64,000 nucleotides of DNA from Vallitaleaceae bacterium (lineage in GTDB: Bacteria; Bacillota; Clostridia; Lachnospirales; Vallitaleaceae): NCBI GenBank assembly GCA_028277605.1, contig JANQFZ010000068.1, positions 84,898 to 148,897 on the forward strand, written 5' to 3'. The notes under the pieces were generated by a model. That model did no database searches and was not told the DNA's origin. It was given only the letters and a program-made list of their open reading frames with translations. Each line of letters begins with the position of its first letter. Position 1 is the first letter of the stretch. Positions 9,795-19,048 of the stretch are shown here, in pieces. The translations under genes were made by a program, and so were the position numbers.

Positions 9795-10653
9795 AAGAAT
9801 GATAAAAGAAAATCACTTAAGGGATCAAAGAAAGGCGCGCGTCATTACCATTACTAGTGGTAAGGGTGGTGTAGGTAAATCTAACATAACTGTAAATCTA
9901 GCTGTTCATTTACAGAAAATGGGCAAAAAGGTTATCATACTGGATGCTGACTTTGGATTATCCAATGTAGAAATCATATTCGGCGTGCTACCAAAATACA
10001 ATTTATTTGATGCCATATATAACGGAAAAACTGTACAAGATATTTTAACCAGTGGTCCCTATGGTATAGAATTTATCTCAGCTGGTTCTGGTATTGATAC
10101 CATAGCAGAGCTAAATGCAGAACAGATAGAGAAATTAACAAGTTTTTTGGATGACATTGATAACTTTGCAGATATTATTTTGATTGATACTGGTGCTGGT
10201 ATCTCTGATGCTATCATGAATTTAATCGCAGCATCCAATGAGGTTTTGCTAATTACGACACCCGAACCAACAGCTATTACAGATGCTTATGCCTTACTAA
10301 AAACCTTAAATAGTAGAATTGAAGACAATAAAAAGCAATCGCTTGGTGTTCATTTGCTTGTTAATCGAGTGGAAAACGAAAGAGAAGGATTAGTCATCTA
10401 TAAGAAGCTTAATACTGTAACCAAGCGTTTTTTAGATTGGAAGTTAAGTAATATAGGTTTTTTGCCACAAGATAAGATGCTTGTAAAATCTGTTATTAAA
10501 CAAACACCAGTAACTATACTATATCCACAGGCTAGTATATCAAAAGCATTAAAGACAATTGCTGATAATTTAACTGAAAATAAAACGTATGCACCAACAA
10601 AAAAAACGGGTATTTCACGCTTATTTAGTCATTTATTGAAATTAAAAACATAG
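9772..10653 (+). CDS. flhG: MinD/ParA-like ATPase FlhG (FleN)
   Basis: FlhG is a MinD-type ATPase that activates FlhF GTPase and limits flagellar number. The deviant Walker A motif SGKGGVGKSN lies near residues 28-37, followed by the MinD switch motif LDADFGLSN and the DTGAGIS switch II. Its N-terminal extension matches the FlhF-activating helix (Q/R-rich, NLRRMIKE). ATG 9772 sits 8 bases after AGGAGG and is preferred to ATG 9766, which is too close. It overlaps the 3' end of flhF. Confidence 0.95.
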   Translation: MDQASNLRRMIKENHLRDQRKARVITITSGKGGVGKSNITVNLAVHLQKMGKKVIILDADFGLSNVEIIFGVLPKYNLFDAIYNGKTVQDILTSGPYGIEFISAGSGIDTIAELNAEQIEKLTSFLDDIDNFADIILIDTGAGISDAIMNLIAASNEVLLITTPEPTAITDAYALLKTLNSRIEDNKKQSLGVHLLVNRVENEREGLVIYKKLNTVTKRFLDWKLSNIGFLPQDKMLVKSVIKQTPVTILYPQASISKALKTIADNLTENKTYAPTKKTGISRLFSHLLKLKT

Positions 10654-10668
10654 TGAGGATGAATAAAA

Positions 10669-11334
10669 ATGTTAATTCAAACAATTCAACTAGGGGATAA
10701 AGTTGAAATTGCTGAACAAGACTATATTAAAAGTGACAAAGCGGATGTTAATATCTGGGGGAGCAGTATTCAAGAAATTATAGACAATGTAACATGGATC
10801 ATATCGGCACCTTTAGATAATGGTAGTATCGTACCTCTAGAGGAACAAAGAAGCTATATTATCTATGTATATACAAACAAAGGTCTATATCAAGGAAAAA
10901 TAAGAGTTAATGAGAGATATAAAGAAGACAGACTGCATTTAATAAAGGTTAGCTTAATAATACCAATGAAAAAAATTCAACGGAGACAGTATTACCGTCT
11001 GGAATGTCTTCAAAATATTAAGTTTCTTGTTGATGAAAAACAATGGTGTGAAGGGGTTGTTTTAGATATAAGCGGTGGAGGATTACGCTTTACGTCTAAG
11101 GAAAAACTCAAAAAAGGAGATACTATAACATGCCTTTTAGAATTACCTTTAAAAGAGGATGCCATGCTTAAACTTAATGGAAAGGTTCTTTTATCAGAGT
11201 ATAATATAGATGAAAACCATTATGAGATTAGGATTAAATTTTTTAAAATCTCTAACTATGATAGGGAAACCATCATTCAATATATATTCCATGAACAGCG
11301 TAAGCGAAGACAAAAGGAAAAAGGGCTGATATAA
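10669..11334 (+). CDS. Flagellar brake-type PilZ protein (YcgR family)
   Basis: YcgR-type proteins bind cyclic di-GMP and slow the flagellar motor. The 221-residue product has an N-terminal YcgR-like domain (about 1-95) and a C-terminal PilZ domain whose c-di-GMP residues are present: RRQYYR (about 104-109) and DISGGG (about 139-144). It sits between flhG and cheB and overlaps the cheB start by one base, as in related clostridial operons (YpfA/DgrA in Bacillus is comparable). Binding is inferred from motifs. Confidence 0.9.
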   Translation: MLIQTIQLGDKVEIAEQDYIKSDKADVNIWGSSIQEIIDNVTWIISAPLDNGSIVPLEEQRSYIIYVYTNKGLYQGKIRVNERYKEDRLHLIKVSLIIPMKKIQRRQYYRLECLQNIKFLVDEKQWCEGVVLDISGGGLRFTSKEKLKKGDTITCLLELPLKEDAMLKLNGKVLLSEYNIDENHYEIRIKFFKISNYDRETIIQYIFHEQRKRRQKEKGLI

Positions 11335-12419
11335 TGACGAAAAAGAAAAAAATTTTGATTATAGATGACTCTGCATTCATGAGAAGGGTATTATCTGATA
11401 TAATGAATAGTGATCCAAGATGTGAAGTAGTTGGAACTGCTAGAAATGGTAAAGAGGGTTTAGAAAAGGTTAAAGTTCTTCACCCTGATGTGATTACTTT
11501 AGATATTGAAATGCCAATTATGAACGGGTTAGAAACCCTCAAAGCTTTGAAGGATGTAAGACCTACACCTGTTATAATTATGAGTACTTTAGCAAAAGAA
11601 GGCGCAAAAGAAACCATAACTGCTTTGGAGCAGGGAGCGGTTGATTTTGTAACAAAACCAGAAAATATCTTTAAGGTTAATACAGAGAAAATCAAGTCAA
11701 CACTTATCACTAAGGTTTTAACAGCAGCTCAAGCCAAACATCAGCAGTCCTATCACATAGTGGACAGACTCAAAAACCAGAAAAAAGCGGTTACATACAG
11801 ACCCAGCTTAGACCATTCTAACTGTCATAATCGTCCTGTACAAAATATTGTCTCTATTGGTTGTTCAACAGGAGGACCAAGGGCATTGCAATATGTTTTG
11901 CCTTATTTACCTAAAAATCTTAATGCAGCTATCGTTATTGTCCAGCATATGCCACCGGGATTCACAAAATCTTTAGCGGATAGATTAAATCAACTAAGTC
12001 ATATTACGGTGACAGAGGCACAGGATAAAGATAGACTCATCAATGGAAAAGCTTTTATAGCACCTGGTGATAGACACATGTTGGTTAATAAGGAATCTAC
12101 TGGCGATTATTGTATACGACTAACCAACGATCCGCCTGTTGGAGGACATAGACCTTCGGTGGATTCTATGATGGTTTCATTAGCTCATATTTCCTGTAAA
12201 AGCTTAGTAGGTGTTATAATGACTGGAATGGGAGCAGATGGTAAAAAAGGTTTGCAGCAGATACGTCAAAACCGATCCATCCATATTATTGCTCAGAATC
12301 AGGAAACATGTGTTGTTTATGGTATGCCTAAAGCTGTGGTTGAAGAAGGAATGGCTGATCATATTATACCTTTAGAATCTATATCAGATTCAATAATTAA
12401 ACAAGTGGGGGTGCTGTAA
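11334..12419 (+). CDS. cheB: Chemotaxis protein-glutamate methylesterase CheB
   Basis: CheB removes methyl groups from, and deamidates, chemoreceptors during adaptation. The N-terminal receiver has D11-D12 and phospho-acceptor D57 (DIEMP). The C-terminal esterase domain (about 165-355) shows the catalytic Ser in GCSTGG, His in QHMPPGF and Asp in GMGADG. At 361 residues it is full length. It lies immediately upstream of cheA. Confidence 0.97.
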   Translation: MTKKKKILIIDDSAFMRRVLSDIMNSDPRCEVVGTARNGKEGLEKVKVLHPDVITLDIEMPIMNGLETLKALKDVRPTPVIIMSTLAKEGAKETITALEQGAVDFVTKPENIFKVNTEKIKSTLITKVLTAAQAKHQQSYHIVDRLKNQKKAVTYRPSLDHSNCHNRPVQNIVSIGCSTGGPRALQYVLPYLPKNLNAAIVIVQHMPPGFTKSLADRLNQLSHITVTEAQDKDRLINGKAFIAPGDRHMLVNKESTGDYCIRLTNDPPVGGHRPSVDSMMVSLAHISCKSLVGVIMTGMGADGKKGLQQIRQNRSIHIIAQNQETCVVYGMPKAVVEEGMADHIIPLESISDSIIKQVGVL

Positions 12420-12421
12420 TT

Positions 12422-14431
12422 ATGGATATCAGTCAATATCTAGAAATATTTATTGAAGAATCAAAGGAACACCTTCAGAGCTTAAATGAATCCTTACTAG
12501 AATTAGAGAAGGTTCCAGACAATGTTGAATTAATTAATGAAGTGTTTAGAGTAGCACATACCTTAAAAGGTATGGCGGGAACTATGGGATTTAAGCGTAT
12601 GCAGAAATTAACCCATGATATGGAAAATGTTTTATCTGAGATTAGAAATGGCAACATTAAAGTCAATTCTGAATTATTAGATGTTTTATTTCGATGTTTA
12701 GATAACTTAGAGTTTTATATAGACAGTATTATTGACTCAGGCAATGAATCAGCTAAGGATAATCAGGAGCTTCTCCAAAAGCTTAGTCAAATACTTAATA
12801 ATGATGTAGCAGAAAAACAAGTAGCAGCTGCGGTACAGCCGTTAGAAAGCACAGCAGCATCTACTTATGAAAGAAAGCATCTGAATATTACATTTACTGA
12901 TTATGAGAAGAATGCTATCAGTAAGGCTTATGAGCAGAAATTTAATGTTTACAGCTTAACTATATATATTAACAAAAACTGTGTTTTGAAGTCAGCTAGA
13001 GCTTTTATTATTTTTAGAACCCTTGAAAAGTTGGGTCAGGTTATTAAATCCTATCCTATTGTTCAAGATATAGAAGATGAAAAGTTTGAGGATTTCTTTT
13101 CCGTCTGTGTTATAACCAATAGTGACAAAAGTGTATTTTTAAAGGAATTGAATTCTATAGCTGAAGTGGAAGAGGTTCTCATTGACACAGTAAGCATAGA
13201 AGAACAGGAAGAAATAATAACAACTAACAAAAAGGTACATAATGAAGGGGTTAAGAAAAAGGATACCCTTCAAAAGAATAACAAGCCTAAAACGAATAGA
13301 ACGGTTAGAGTTGATATCGAAAGACTAGATACCCTTATGAATTTAGTCAGTGAATTAATTATTATTAAAAATGGATTAGAAACTATTGAAGATGCAAATC
13401 AGAATTTTATTGAACAGATTGAGTATTTAGAAAGAATAACTACGAATCTGCATGATGCTGTTATGAAGGTTAGAATGGTTCCTATTGAACGAGTTTTTAA
13501 CCGTTTCCCAAGATTGATTAGGGATTTATCAAGAAAGCTCGACAAACAGATTCATCTAGCAATGTCAGGTGAAGATACAGAATTGGATAGAACAGTCATA
13601 GACGAGATAGGTGATCCACTTCTTCATTTATTAAGGAATGCAGCTGATCATGGATTAGAAACTACGCAAACTAGACTAAGAAATGGAAAATCTGAAGAAG
13701 GTAATGTTTTCTTAAGGGCTTATCAAGATGGTAATAATGTTGTCATAGAAGTAGAGGATGATGGTCAAGGGATAGATTCTGAACTCATCAAATCAAAAGC
13801 TATTAACAATGGTGTGCTATCTTTAGAAGAAGCAGAAAATTTATCAGAGCAGGATTGTATTGAACTTTTATTTAGACCAAGCTTTAGTACCGTAGACCAA
13901 ATATCGGATGTTTCTGGAAGAGGCGTAGGATTAGATGTTGTTAAGACTAAAATCGAGGCATTAGGCGGTGACATTGAGGTTAAAACAAAGCCTGGCGAGG
14001 GTAGTAAATTCATCATTCGCCTCCCATTATCATTAGCTATAATACAAGCGCTAATGGTTAATATTGGTGAAGAAAAATATGCTATACCATTAAATACCAT
14101 TCAAAATATTGAAGATGTTAAATTGAGCGATATTAAATTTGTTCAAAATCAAGAGGTTTATCATTTAAGAGGACATGTTATTCCTATTGTTAGATTAGAT
14201 AGTATATTAGATGTACGTAAAGAAGAAGAGGATAAAGAGTCATTAACCGTTGTTATTGTAAACAAAGGTGAAAAGCAAGCTGGTTTTGTTGTTGACAGTT
14301 TACTTGGACAGCAGGAAATTGTCATAAAGACACTTGGAAAATATCTTAGCTATATTAAGTTGATTTCAGGAGCAACCATCCTAGGAGACGGTGAAGTTGC
14401 ACTTATTCTTGATGTTAATACTTTAGTTTAA
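12422..14431 (+). CDS. cheA: Chemotaxis histidine kinase CheA
   Basis: Central chemotaxis kinase that phosphorylates CheY and CheB. In the 669-residue protein the order is: HPt domain with phospho-histidine H46 (VAHTLKG), a P2 CheY/CheB-binding domain (about 158-265), a charged linker, the dimerisation helices (about 295-350), an HATPase domain (N-box HLLRNAADHGLE, G1 DDGQGI, G2 SGRGVGLDVVK) and a CheW-like regulatory domain (about 535-669). No truncation. It follows cheB by 2 bp and precedes cheW. Confidence 0.98.
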   Translation: MDISQYLEIFIEESKEHLQSLNESLLELEKVPDNVELINEVFRVAHTLKGMAGTMGFKRMQKLTHDMENVLSEIRNGNIKVNSELLDVLFRCLDNLEFYIDSIIDSGNESAKDNQELLQKLSQILNNDVAEKQVAAAVQPLESTAASTYERKHLNITFTDYEKNAISKAYEQKFNVYSLTIYINKNCVLKSARAFIIFRTLEKLGQVIKSYPIVQDIEDEKFEDFFSVCVITNSDKSVFLKELNSIAEVEEVLIDTVSIEEQEEIITTNKKVHNEGVKKKDTLQKNNKPKTNRTVRVDIERLDTLMNLVSELIIIKNGLETIEDANQNFIEQIEYLERITTNLHDAVMKVRMVPIERVFNRFPRLIRDLSRKLDKQIHLAMSGEDTELDRTVIDEIGDPLLHLLRNAADHGLETTQTRLRNGKSEEGNVFLRAYQDGNNVVIEVEDDGQGIDSELIKSKAINNGVLSLEEAENLSEQDCIELLFRPSFSTVDQISDVSGRGVGLDVVKTKIEALGGDIEVKTKPGEGSKFIIRLPLSLAIIQALMVNIGEEKYAIPLNTIQNIEDVKLSDIKFVQNQEVYHLRGHVIPIVRLDSILDVRKEEEDKESLTVVIVNKGEKQAGFVVDSLLGQQEIVIKTLGKYLSYIKLISGATILGDGEVALILDVNTLV

Positions 14432-14445
14432 TAGGAGGTGTCAAG

Positions 14446-14892
14446 ATGGAAGAGACGACTGCAATTGGCAGCAAACAATTTATTATTGTAAAACTAGGAA
14501 AAGAGTTATATGGTATTGATATCCAATATGTTCTCAATATAGATAGGATGACATCTATTACAAGAGTACCTAAGAGTCCTAGTTACATAAAAGGTGTTAT
14601 GAATCTTAGAGGCGATGTTATTCCTGTTATGAGCTTAAGGCTTAAGTTTAACCTTAATGAAGATTCATACGATAATAACACAAGAATTATTATAATCAAA
14701 ATAGAAGGACATCCAATTGGTATTATTGTTGATGCAGTACGAGAGGTAATTGAAATATCAGAAGATAGAATAGAAGTTATAGACAGGGATTCAACTGATG
14801 ATCAACACCACTATATTCTTGGCGTAGCAAGAGTTGAATCAGATTTAGTATCTTTACTTAATCTGCAAGGCTTAATAGACTCTATTCGATAA
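14446..14892 (+). CDS. cheW: Chemotaxis coupling protein CheW
   Basis: CheW links chemoreceptors to CheA in the membrane-associated signalling array. The 148-residue product is one CheW domain, with the characteristic VMNLRGDVIPVMSLRLKF region (about 66-83) and the IGIIVDAVREV strand-turn. Start ATG 14446 follows a strong AGGAGGTG. It lies 14 bp after cheA, which has its own homologous C-terminal domain. Confidence 0.97.
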   Translation: MEETTAIGSKQFIIVKLGKELYGIDIQYVLNIDRMTSITRVPKSPSYIKGVMNLRGDVIPVMSLRLKFNLNEDSYDNNTRIIIIKIEGHPIGIIVDAVREVIEISEDRIEVIDRDSTDDQHHYILGVARVESDLVSLLNLQGLIDSIR

Positions 14893-14918
14893 GAATAGAA
14901 GAAAGGATATAGAGGAAT

Positions 14919-15539
14919 ATGTTTTTTGAAGATATCAATAATTATCAATTAGATGTTTTGAAGGAATTAGGGAATATAGGTGCTGGAAATGCTACAACAG
15001 CACTTTCTCAAATGATTGATAAAAAAATAGATATGGGTATACCCCAAGTCAATATTGTAGAGTTTAAAGATTTGGCTGATGTACTCGGTGGTGCTGAGAA
15101 TCCTGTTGTGGGCATTCTTCTCAATGTTGAAGGAAACATCAATGGAATGATGATGTTTGTATTAGAACAACACTCTGCTCATAATTTAGTTAATTTACTA
15201 ATGAATAGGGATATTAATGCCTTTGAAGATTTTTCAGAAATGGATTTATCTGCAATCAAAGAAATCGGCAATATTATTTCTGGTGCTTATTTATCTTCAT
15301 TATCTGCTTTAACAAATTTAAAAATAATATCATCTGTTCCATATATGGCAATAGATATGGCAGGAGCTATTCTAAGTGTACCAGCAATAGAATTTGGAAA
15401 AGTAGGGGATCGAGCTTTATTAATTCAGACAGATTTTGGCGAAGGGCAAAATAAAGTCTATGGATACTTTATTTTAATCCCAGATATTGATTCCTATAAA
15501 ACTATCTTGGAATCATTAGGAGTTTCACTTGAACCTTAG
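14919..15539 (+). CDS. cheC: CheY-P phosphatase CheC
   Basis: CheC dephosphorylates CheY-P and binds CheD in a feedback loop. The 206-residue protein contains two phosphatase signatures: one near residues 10-17 (DVLKELGN) and a second near 109-116 (SAIKEIGN). The central region is the usual beta-rich core. The downstream cheD starts inside its last codons (11 bp overlap), consistent with translational coupling of the two partners. Confidence 0.95.
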   Translation: MFFEDINNYQLDVLKELGNIGAGNATTALSQMIDKKIDMGIPQVNIVEFKDLADVLGGAENPVVGILLNVEGNINGMMMFVLEQHSAHNLVNLLMNRDINAFEDFSEMDLSAIKEIGNIISGAYLSSLSALTNLKIISSVPYMAIDMAGAILSVPAIEFGKVGDRALLIQTDFGEGQNKVYGYFILIPDIDSYKTILESLGVSLEP

Positions 15540-16023
15540 GACAAATGTTATTAAGGTTGGTATGGCAGATATGAATGTATGTAAGTCCCCACATATATTA
15601 ACCACACTTGGTTTAGGATCATGCGTTGGTATTGTCTTATATGATCCGGTTACTAAAGTCAGTGGGTTAGCTCATATTATGTTACCAGATAGTACGCAGA
15701 TAAAGAACAACTCTAATCAAGCAAAGTTTGCAGATACTGGTGTTAAAAAGCTTATACGTGATATGGTTCACATAGGTGCCAATGAAAAAAGACTGATCGC
15801 AAAACTAGCTGGTGGAGCACAAATGTTTTCATTTAATACAACCAATGATTTGATGAGAATTGGTGATCGCAATGTTGCTGCATCTAAAAAAATACTAGGC
15901 GAGCAAGGCATTCGAATTTTAGCACAAGATACAGGTAAAAATTATGGTCGCACAATAGAGTTTTATTCTGATAATGGAGAATTGTTAATTAAAACTATGG
16001 GAAAAGAAAAGAAAGTCATTTAG
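15529..16023 (+). CDS. cheD: Chemoreceptor glutamine deamidase CheD
   Basis: CheD deamidates glutamines on chemoreceptors and stimulates CheC. The 164-residue protein has the family catalytic Cys in GLGSCVGIVLYD and His in GLAHIMLP. The TTG at 15529 lies 6 bases after a TAGGAG site inside cheC and gives the usual N-terminus (..VIKVGMADM). The overlap with cheC suggests fixed stoichiometry. Confidence 0.95.
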   Translation: MNLRTNVIKVGMADMNVCKSPHILTTLGLGSCVGIVLYDPVTKVSGLAHIMLPDSTQIKNNSNQAKFADTGVKKLIRDMVHIGANEKRLIAKLAGGAQMFSFNTTNDLMRIGDRNVAASKKILGEQGIRILAQDTGKNYGRTIEFYSDNGELLIKTMGKEKKVI

Positions 16024-16038
16024 TCAGAGGATGATCAC

Positions 16039-16308
16039 ATGAAGTTAAAAAATATTGAGATTATTTTAATGCTGGTGGCAGGCATTATCTGTAGTATTAT
16101 CAGCTTAATTAATGGAGATACATTGATAGACATGTCTATTAAATTGGTGATTGTATTACTTGTGTTTTTTATCATTGGTCTCATCTTTCAAAAAATAATT
16201 AATAGAATAATGGAGAAAGCTGAACAAGCAGATAAAGAAAGAGAAAAAGCTGAGTTAGACAAACAAATTGAAAAAATGACTTTTGAACAGGAGAAGGGTA
16301 TGGAGTAA
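16039..16308 (+). CDS. Small two-helix membrane protein at the end of the che cluster
   Basis: Not recognised as a named family. The 89-residue product has two hydrophobic segments (about residues 7-24 and 31-52) and then a highly charged helix (about 53-89) rich in E, K and Q that looks like a short cytoplasmic coiled coil. It starts 15 bp after cheD and is the last gene before the sigD promoter region, so it is probably co-transcribed with the chemotaxis genes. A role in motility or motor membrane organisation is a guess from position only. Confidence 0.7.
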   Translation: MKLKNIEIILMLVAGIICSIISLINGDTLIDMSIKLVIVLLVFFIIGLIFQKIINRIMEKAEQADKEREKAELDKQIEKMTFEQEKGME

Positions 16309-16357
16309 ATTTTTATTACAACATCAAGTCATATGTTTTGTGTTATGATTACCATTA

Positions 16358-16382
16358 TCAAATTAATAGAAATAACCGATAT
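16358..16382 (+). promoter_or_regulatory. Putative SigD-type (flagellar sigma) promoter upstream of sigD
   Basis: TCAA (16358-16361), 14 bases, then CCGATAT (16376-16382). The Bacillus SigD consensus is TAAA, N14-16, CCGATAT, so the -10 element matches exactly and the -35 has one change. It lies about 160 bp upstream of the sigma gene and would allow autoregulation. Inferred by eye only. Confidence 0.5.
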
Positions 16383-16440
16383 AATATATATTAAACTTGA
16401 CAATTGATAGAACGAGTTGTCCATAAGTTTAATATATATT
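16383..16440. repeat. Long perfect inverted repeat between the che genes and sigD
   Basis: A 16-nt arm at 16383-16398 is perfectly complementary to 16425-16440. Inside it GACAA (16399-16403) pairs with TTGTC (16417-16421), leaving a 13-nt loop and a 3-nt bulge. The stem is AT-rich and followed by a moderately T-rich stretch, so it could be a weak terminator, a 5' UTR hairpin or an operator. The rest of the 234 bp gap shows no ORF. Confidence 0.75.
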
Positions 16441-16542
16441 CCTTTATTTTATAGGTCATACAAATTCTAATTACAATTTTTAATTTAATCTATAAGACAA
16501 TCATAGCCGAATGATTTATTTTACAGGAGCATAGACAAAATA

Positions 16543-17310
16543 ATGAAGGATAATAAAACTAAGTTGTGGATAGAATATGCTAAAACTAAAACACCAGAGT
16601 TAAAGGAAAAAATAATAATTGAATATGCCGTGCTAGTGAAGTATGTTGCTGGAAGGCTAAGCATGTATCTAGGCAGTCACGTGGATTATGAAGATCTAGT
16701 AGGCTATGGTGTTTTTGGATTGATTGATGCAATTGATAAGTTTGATATCAACAAAGGTGTCAAATTTGAAACCTATGCCTCCTTGAGAATCAGAGGTGCC
16801 ATTTTTGATAACATTAGAAAGATGGACTGGATACCTCGATCCTTACGTAAAAAACAGAAACTGATAGATAAGGCAGAACACAAAATTGAGTTTGAAACAG
16901 GTCGAGAGCCCACAGATAAAGAAATGATTCAAGAACTTAATATTTCAAAAGAAGAGTACTATCAATGGCTTAATCAAACAAAATTGCTTACCTTAACTTC
17001 ACTTGAAGAGTTTATAGAACAAGGTACTGAATATAAGATTAAATCACTGAATAAGAGCAATACTCATCAGCCTGAAGAAGCTGCTATGAAAAACGAACTG
17101 AAATCAATGATAGCTGATGCAATAGACAAACTAACGGACAAGGAAAAAACTGTTATAACACTGTATTATTATGAAGAACTAACTTTAAAAGAAATAAGTA
17201 GTATTCTAAGTGTTTCAGAATCTAGAATATCACAGCTTCACACTAAAGCTTTGAGTAAGATGAAGAAAATCCTTGGATCCTATATTACAATTCTAACTCG
17301 TAATGTTTAA
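16543..17310 (+). CDS. sigD: RNA polymerase sigma factor SigD/FliA/WhiG family
   Basis: Alternative sigma factor for late flagellar and chemotaxis genes. The 255-residue protein carries region 2 (ADRLS-like VAGRLSMYLG..DYEDLVGYG..GLIDAIDKFD, about 35-75, with YASLRIRGAIFDNIR and DWIPRSLR as in FliA), region 3 (about 110-150) and region 4 with an HTH (LKEISSILSVSESRISQLHTKAL, about 215-237). No anti-sigma FlgM gene is seen beside it. The gene lies downstream of the che genes as in Bacillus. Start ATG 16543 follows an AGGAG site. Confidence 0.95.
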   Translation: MKDNKTKLWIEYAKTKTPELKEKIIIEYAVLVKYVAGRLSMYLGSHVDYEDLVGYGVFGLIDAIDKFDINKGVKFETYASLRIRGAIFDNIRKMDWIPRSLRKKQKLIDKAEHKIEFETGREPTDKEMIQELNISKEEYYQWLNQTKLLTLTSLEEFIEQGTEYKIKSLNKSNTHQPEEAAMKNELKSMIADAIDKLTDKEKTVITLYYYEELTLKEISSILSVSESRISQLHTKALSKMKKILGSYITILTRNV

Positions 17311-17324
17311 GGTATGGTGATAAA

Positions 17325-18716
17325 ATGGGAAATAACAATAATAAGGATAAGCTGTTTTCAATTCAGCTATCGCAGGATAAGTTAAAAGCTTTTATACATT
17401 TTTTTCAGCCTGAAGAGGGTGAAGAGCTAAGTTTAGAGGCTATTCAACAATTGCTAAAAAAAATGAATATTGTATATGGGGTAAAAACTGATGTTTTAGA
17501 GGAACTTATAAAAAAACATGAGTTTTATAAAGATTATTTAGTTGCAGAAGGCAAGCCTTCGATACTTGGAAAGGATGCTGAAATAGAATATCTTTTTCCT
17601 ACTGAATTAGATTGCAGGCCTCAACGCATGGAAGATGGTTCAGTGGATTATCATCAGTTAAATCTTCTTGCTAGAGTGGAACGTGGAAAGGTAATTACAC
17701 AGTTGATTCCTGAAATTGAAGGCGAGGATGGTATGAATGTCCTTGGGCAGGAAATAAGAGCACCTAAGCCAAAAACTAAAAAACTGCGCTTTGGAAAGAA
17801 CGTCAAAGTTTCTCAGGATGGACTAGGATTAATAGCAGCAAAGAACGGTCATGTTAAGCTCGAAAAAGACAAAGTGGTCGTCTATGATTATTTTGAAGTT
17901 AATTCTAATGTCGATAGTTCAACAGGTGATATTCAGTTTGACGGTACGGTCATTATTAATGGTAACGTTCTCACTGGATTTTCCATATCGGCAACAGATA
18001 TTGAAGTTTATGGTGTTGTTGAAGGAGCAACGTTAAGAGCAAAAGGCAATGTAACTGTGAGTAGAGGCATAAGGGGTATGGGTAAATGTTTTATAAAGGC
18101 AGATGGTAATATTGGTGCAAAGTACATAGAAAACAGTGAAGTTATCTCAGGTGGGCGTATTGTAAGCGAAGCAATATTGCATAGTTTTGTATCTGCCAAA
18201 GAAGAAATCATTGTAGATGGAAAGAAAGGTATGATTTCGGGTGGTGATGTGCGTTCTGGAATTCAGGTAGAAGCCAAAATACTAGGATCCCATATGGGAA
18301 CGATTACAAATATTGATGTTGGTGTAGATCCAAAGTTACTGGATGAATATAACGAAATAACTCAGCTAGTCGATAAAAGCAGAGCCGAGGTTCATAAATT
18401 GGGGCAGGTCATAACACTATTAAATAAAAAAAAGATGACGGATGGTGATCTGGATTCTGATAAGCAGAAAATGTTAGTCTCTGCAACAAGAAATAAAATT
18501 CTTACAAGTAATGAACTTTCTAAAAATGAAAAGAGATTAGAAGAGATTATGGATTGGCTTAAGCATAAGAATAATGGAAAAGTTAAAATAATGGGAAGTG
18601 CTTATCCGGGTGTTAGAGTAACCATTGGTAATGTTAAATATTATGTGAGAGAAGAAATTAAGTACTGTACACTTTATCAGGATGGTGCAGATATTAAGCT
18701 TGGTAGCTATCAATAG
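17325..18716 (+). CDS. fapA: FapA (DUF342) protein
   Basis: DUF342/FapA proteins are polymer-forming beta-helix proteins; in Bacillus and clostridia the gene lies next to sigD and is often called flagellar assembly protein A. The 463-residue product has an N-terminal alpha/beta domain, a central region of short repeating beta strands (about 190-330, many G-V-I and GNV turns), a coiled-coil-like segment (about 335-400) and a small C-terminal domain. The true function is poorly defined. It starts 14 bp after sigD. Confidence 0.88.
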   Translation: MGNNNNKDKLFSIQLSQDKLKAFIHFFQPEEGEELSLEAIQQLLKKMNIVYGVKTDVLEELIKKHEFYKDYLVAEGKPSILGKDAEIEYLFPTELDCRPQRMEDGSVDYHQLNLLARVERGKVITQLIPEIEGEDGMNVLGQEIRAPKPKTKKLRFGKNVKVSQDGLGLIAAKNGHVKLEKDKVVVYDYFEVNSNVDSSTGDIQFDGTVIINGNVLTGFSISATDIEVYGVVEGATLRAKGNVTVSRGIRGMGKCFIKADGNIGAKYIENSEVISGGRIVSEAILHSFVSAKEEIIVDGKKGMISGGDVRSGIQVEAKILGSHMGTITNIDVGVDPKLLDEYNEITQLVDKSRAEVHKLGQVITLLNKKKMTDGDLDSDKQKMLVSATRNKILTSNELSKNEKRLEEIMDWLKHKNNGKVKIMGSAYPGVRVTIGNVKYYVREEIKYCTLYQDGADIKLGSYQ

Positions 18717-18727
18717 GAGGGTAAAGG

Positions 18728-19033
18728 ATGTCATTAAAACCTTTAGATATGCAGGTTATGATTCCTAAGACGCAAGAAATAGCACAACTTAATCATCTAA
18801 GACAACAGCAAGGGCACTTAAATCAGAATCAAATTCATCATACAATGAGTCAAACCGTACAAAAAGAAATAAAAAATGTCAATAAACCCAATGAGAAAGA
18901 ACAAGCATTTTCTAAATTTGATGCTAAAGAAGAGGGGAAAAATGCTTATCATCAAACACCTCATCAAAAGAAAAAGAAAGAGATGCCAAAGAAGAAAACA
19001 CTCAAAACTAATAGAATAGATATAAGAATTTAA
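18728..19033 (+). CDS. Small basic, Q/K-rich hypothetical protein
   Basis: No family recognised. The 101-residue product is strongly hydrophilic with no membrane segment: a Q/H-rich first half (LNHLRQQQGHLNQNQ) and a lysine-rich second half (HQKKKKEMPKKKTLK). It begins 11 bp after fapA behind a good GGAGGGTAAAGG site and lies 15 bp before the SwrB-like gene, so it is clearly part of the operon. The composition suggests a disordered, possibly nucleic-acid- or membrane-associated protein; that is inference. Confidence 0.65.
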   Translation: MSLKPLDMQVMIPKTQEIAQLNHLRQQQGHLNQNQIHHTMSQTVQKEIKNVNKPNEKEQAFSKFDAKEEGKNAYHQTPHQKKKKEMPKKKTLKTNRIDIRI

Positions 19034-19048
19034 AGGGGAAACAAATGC

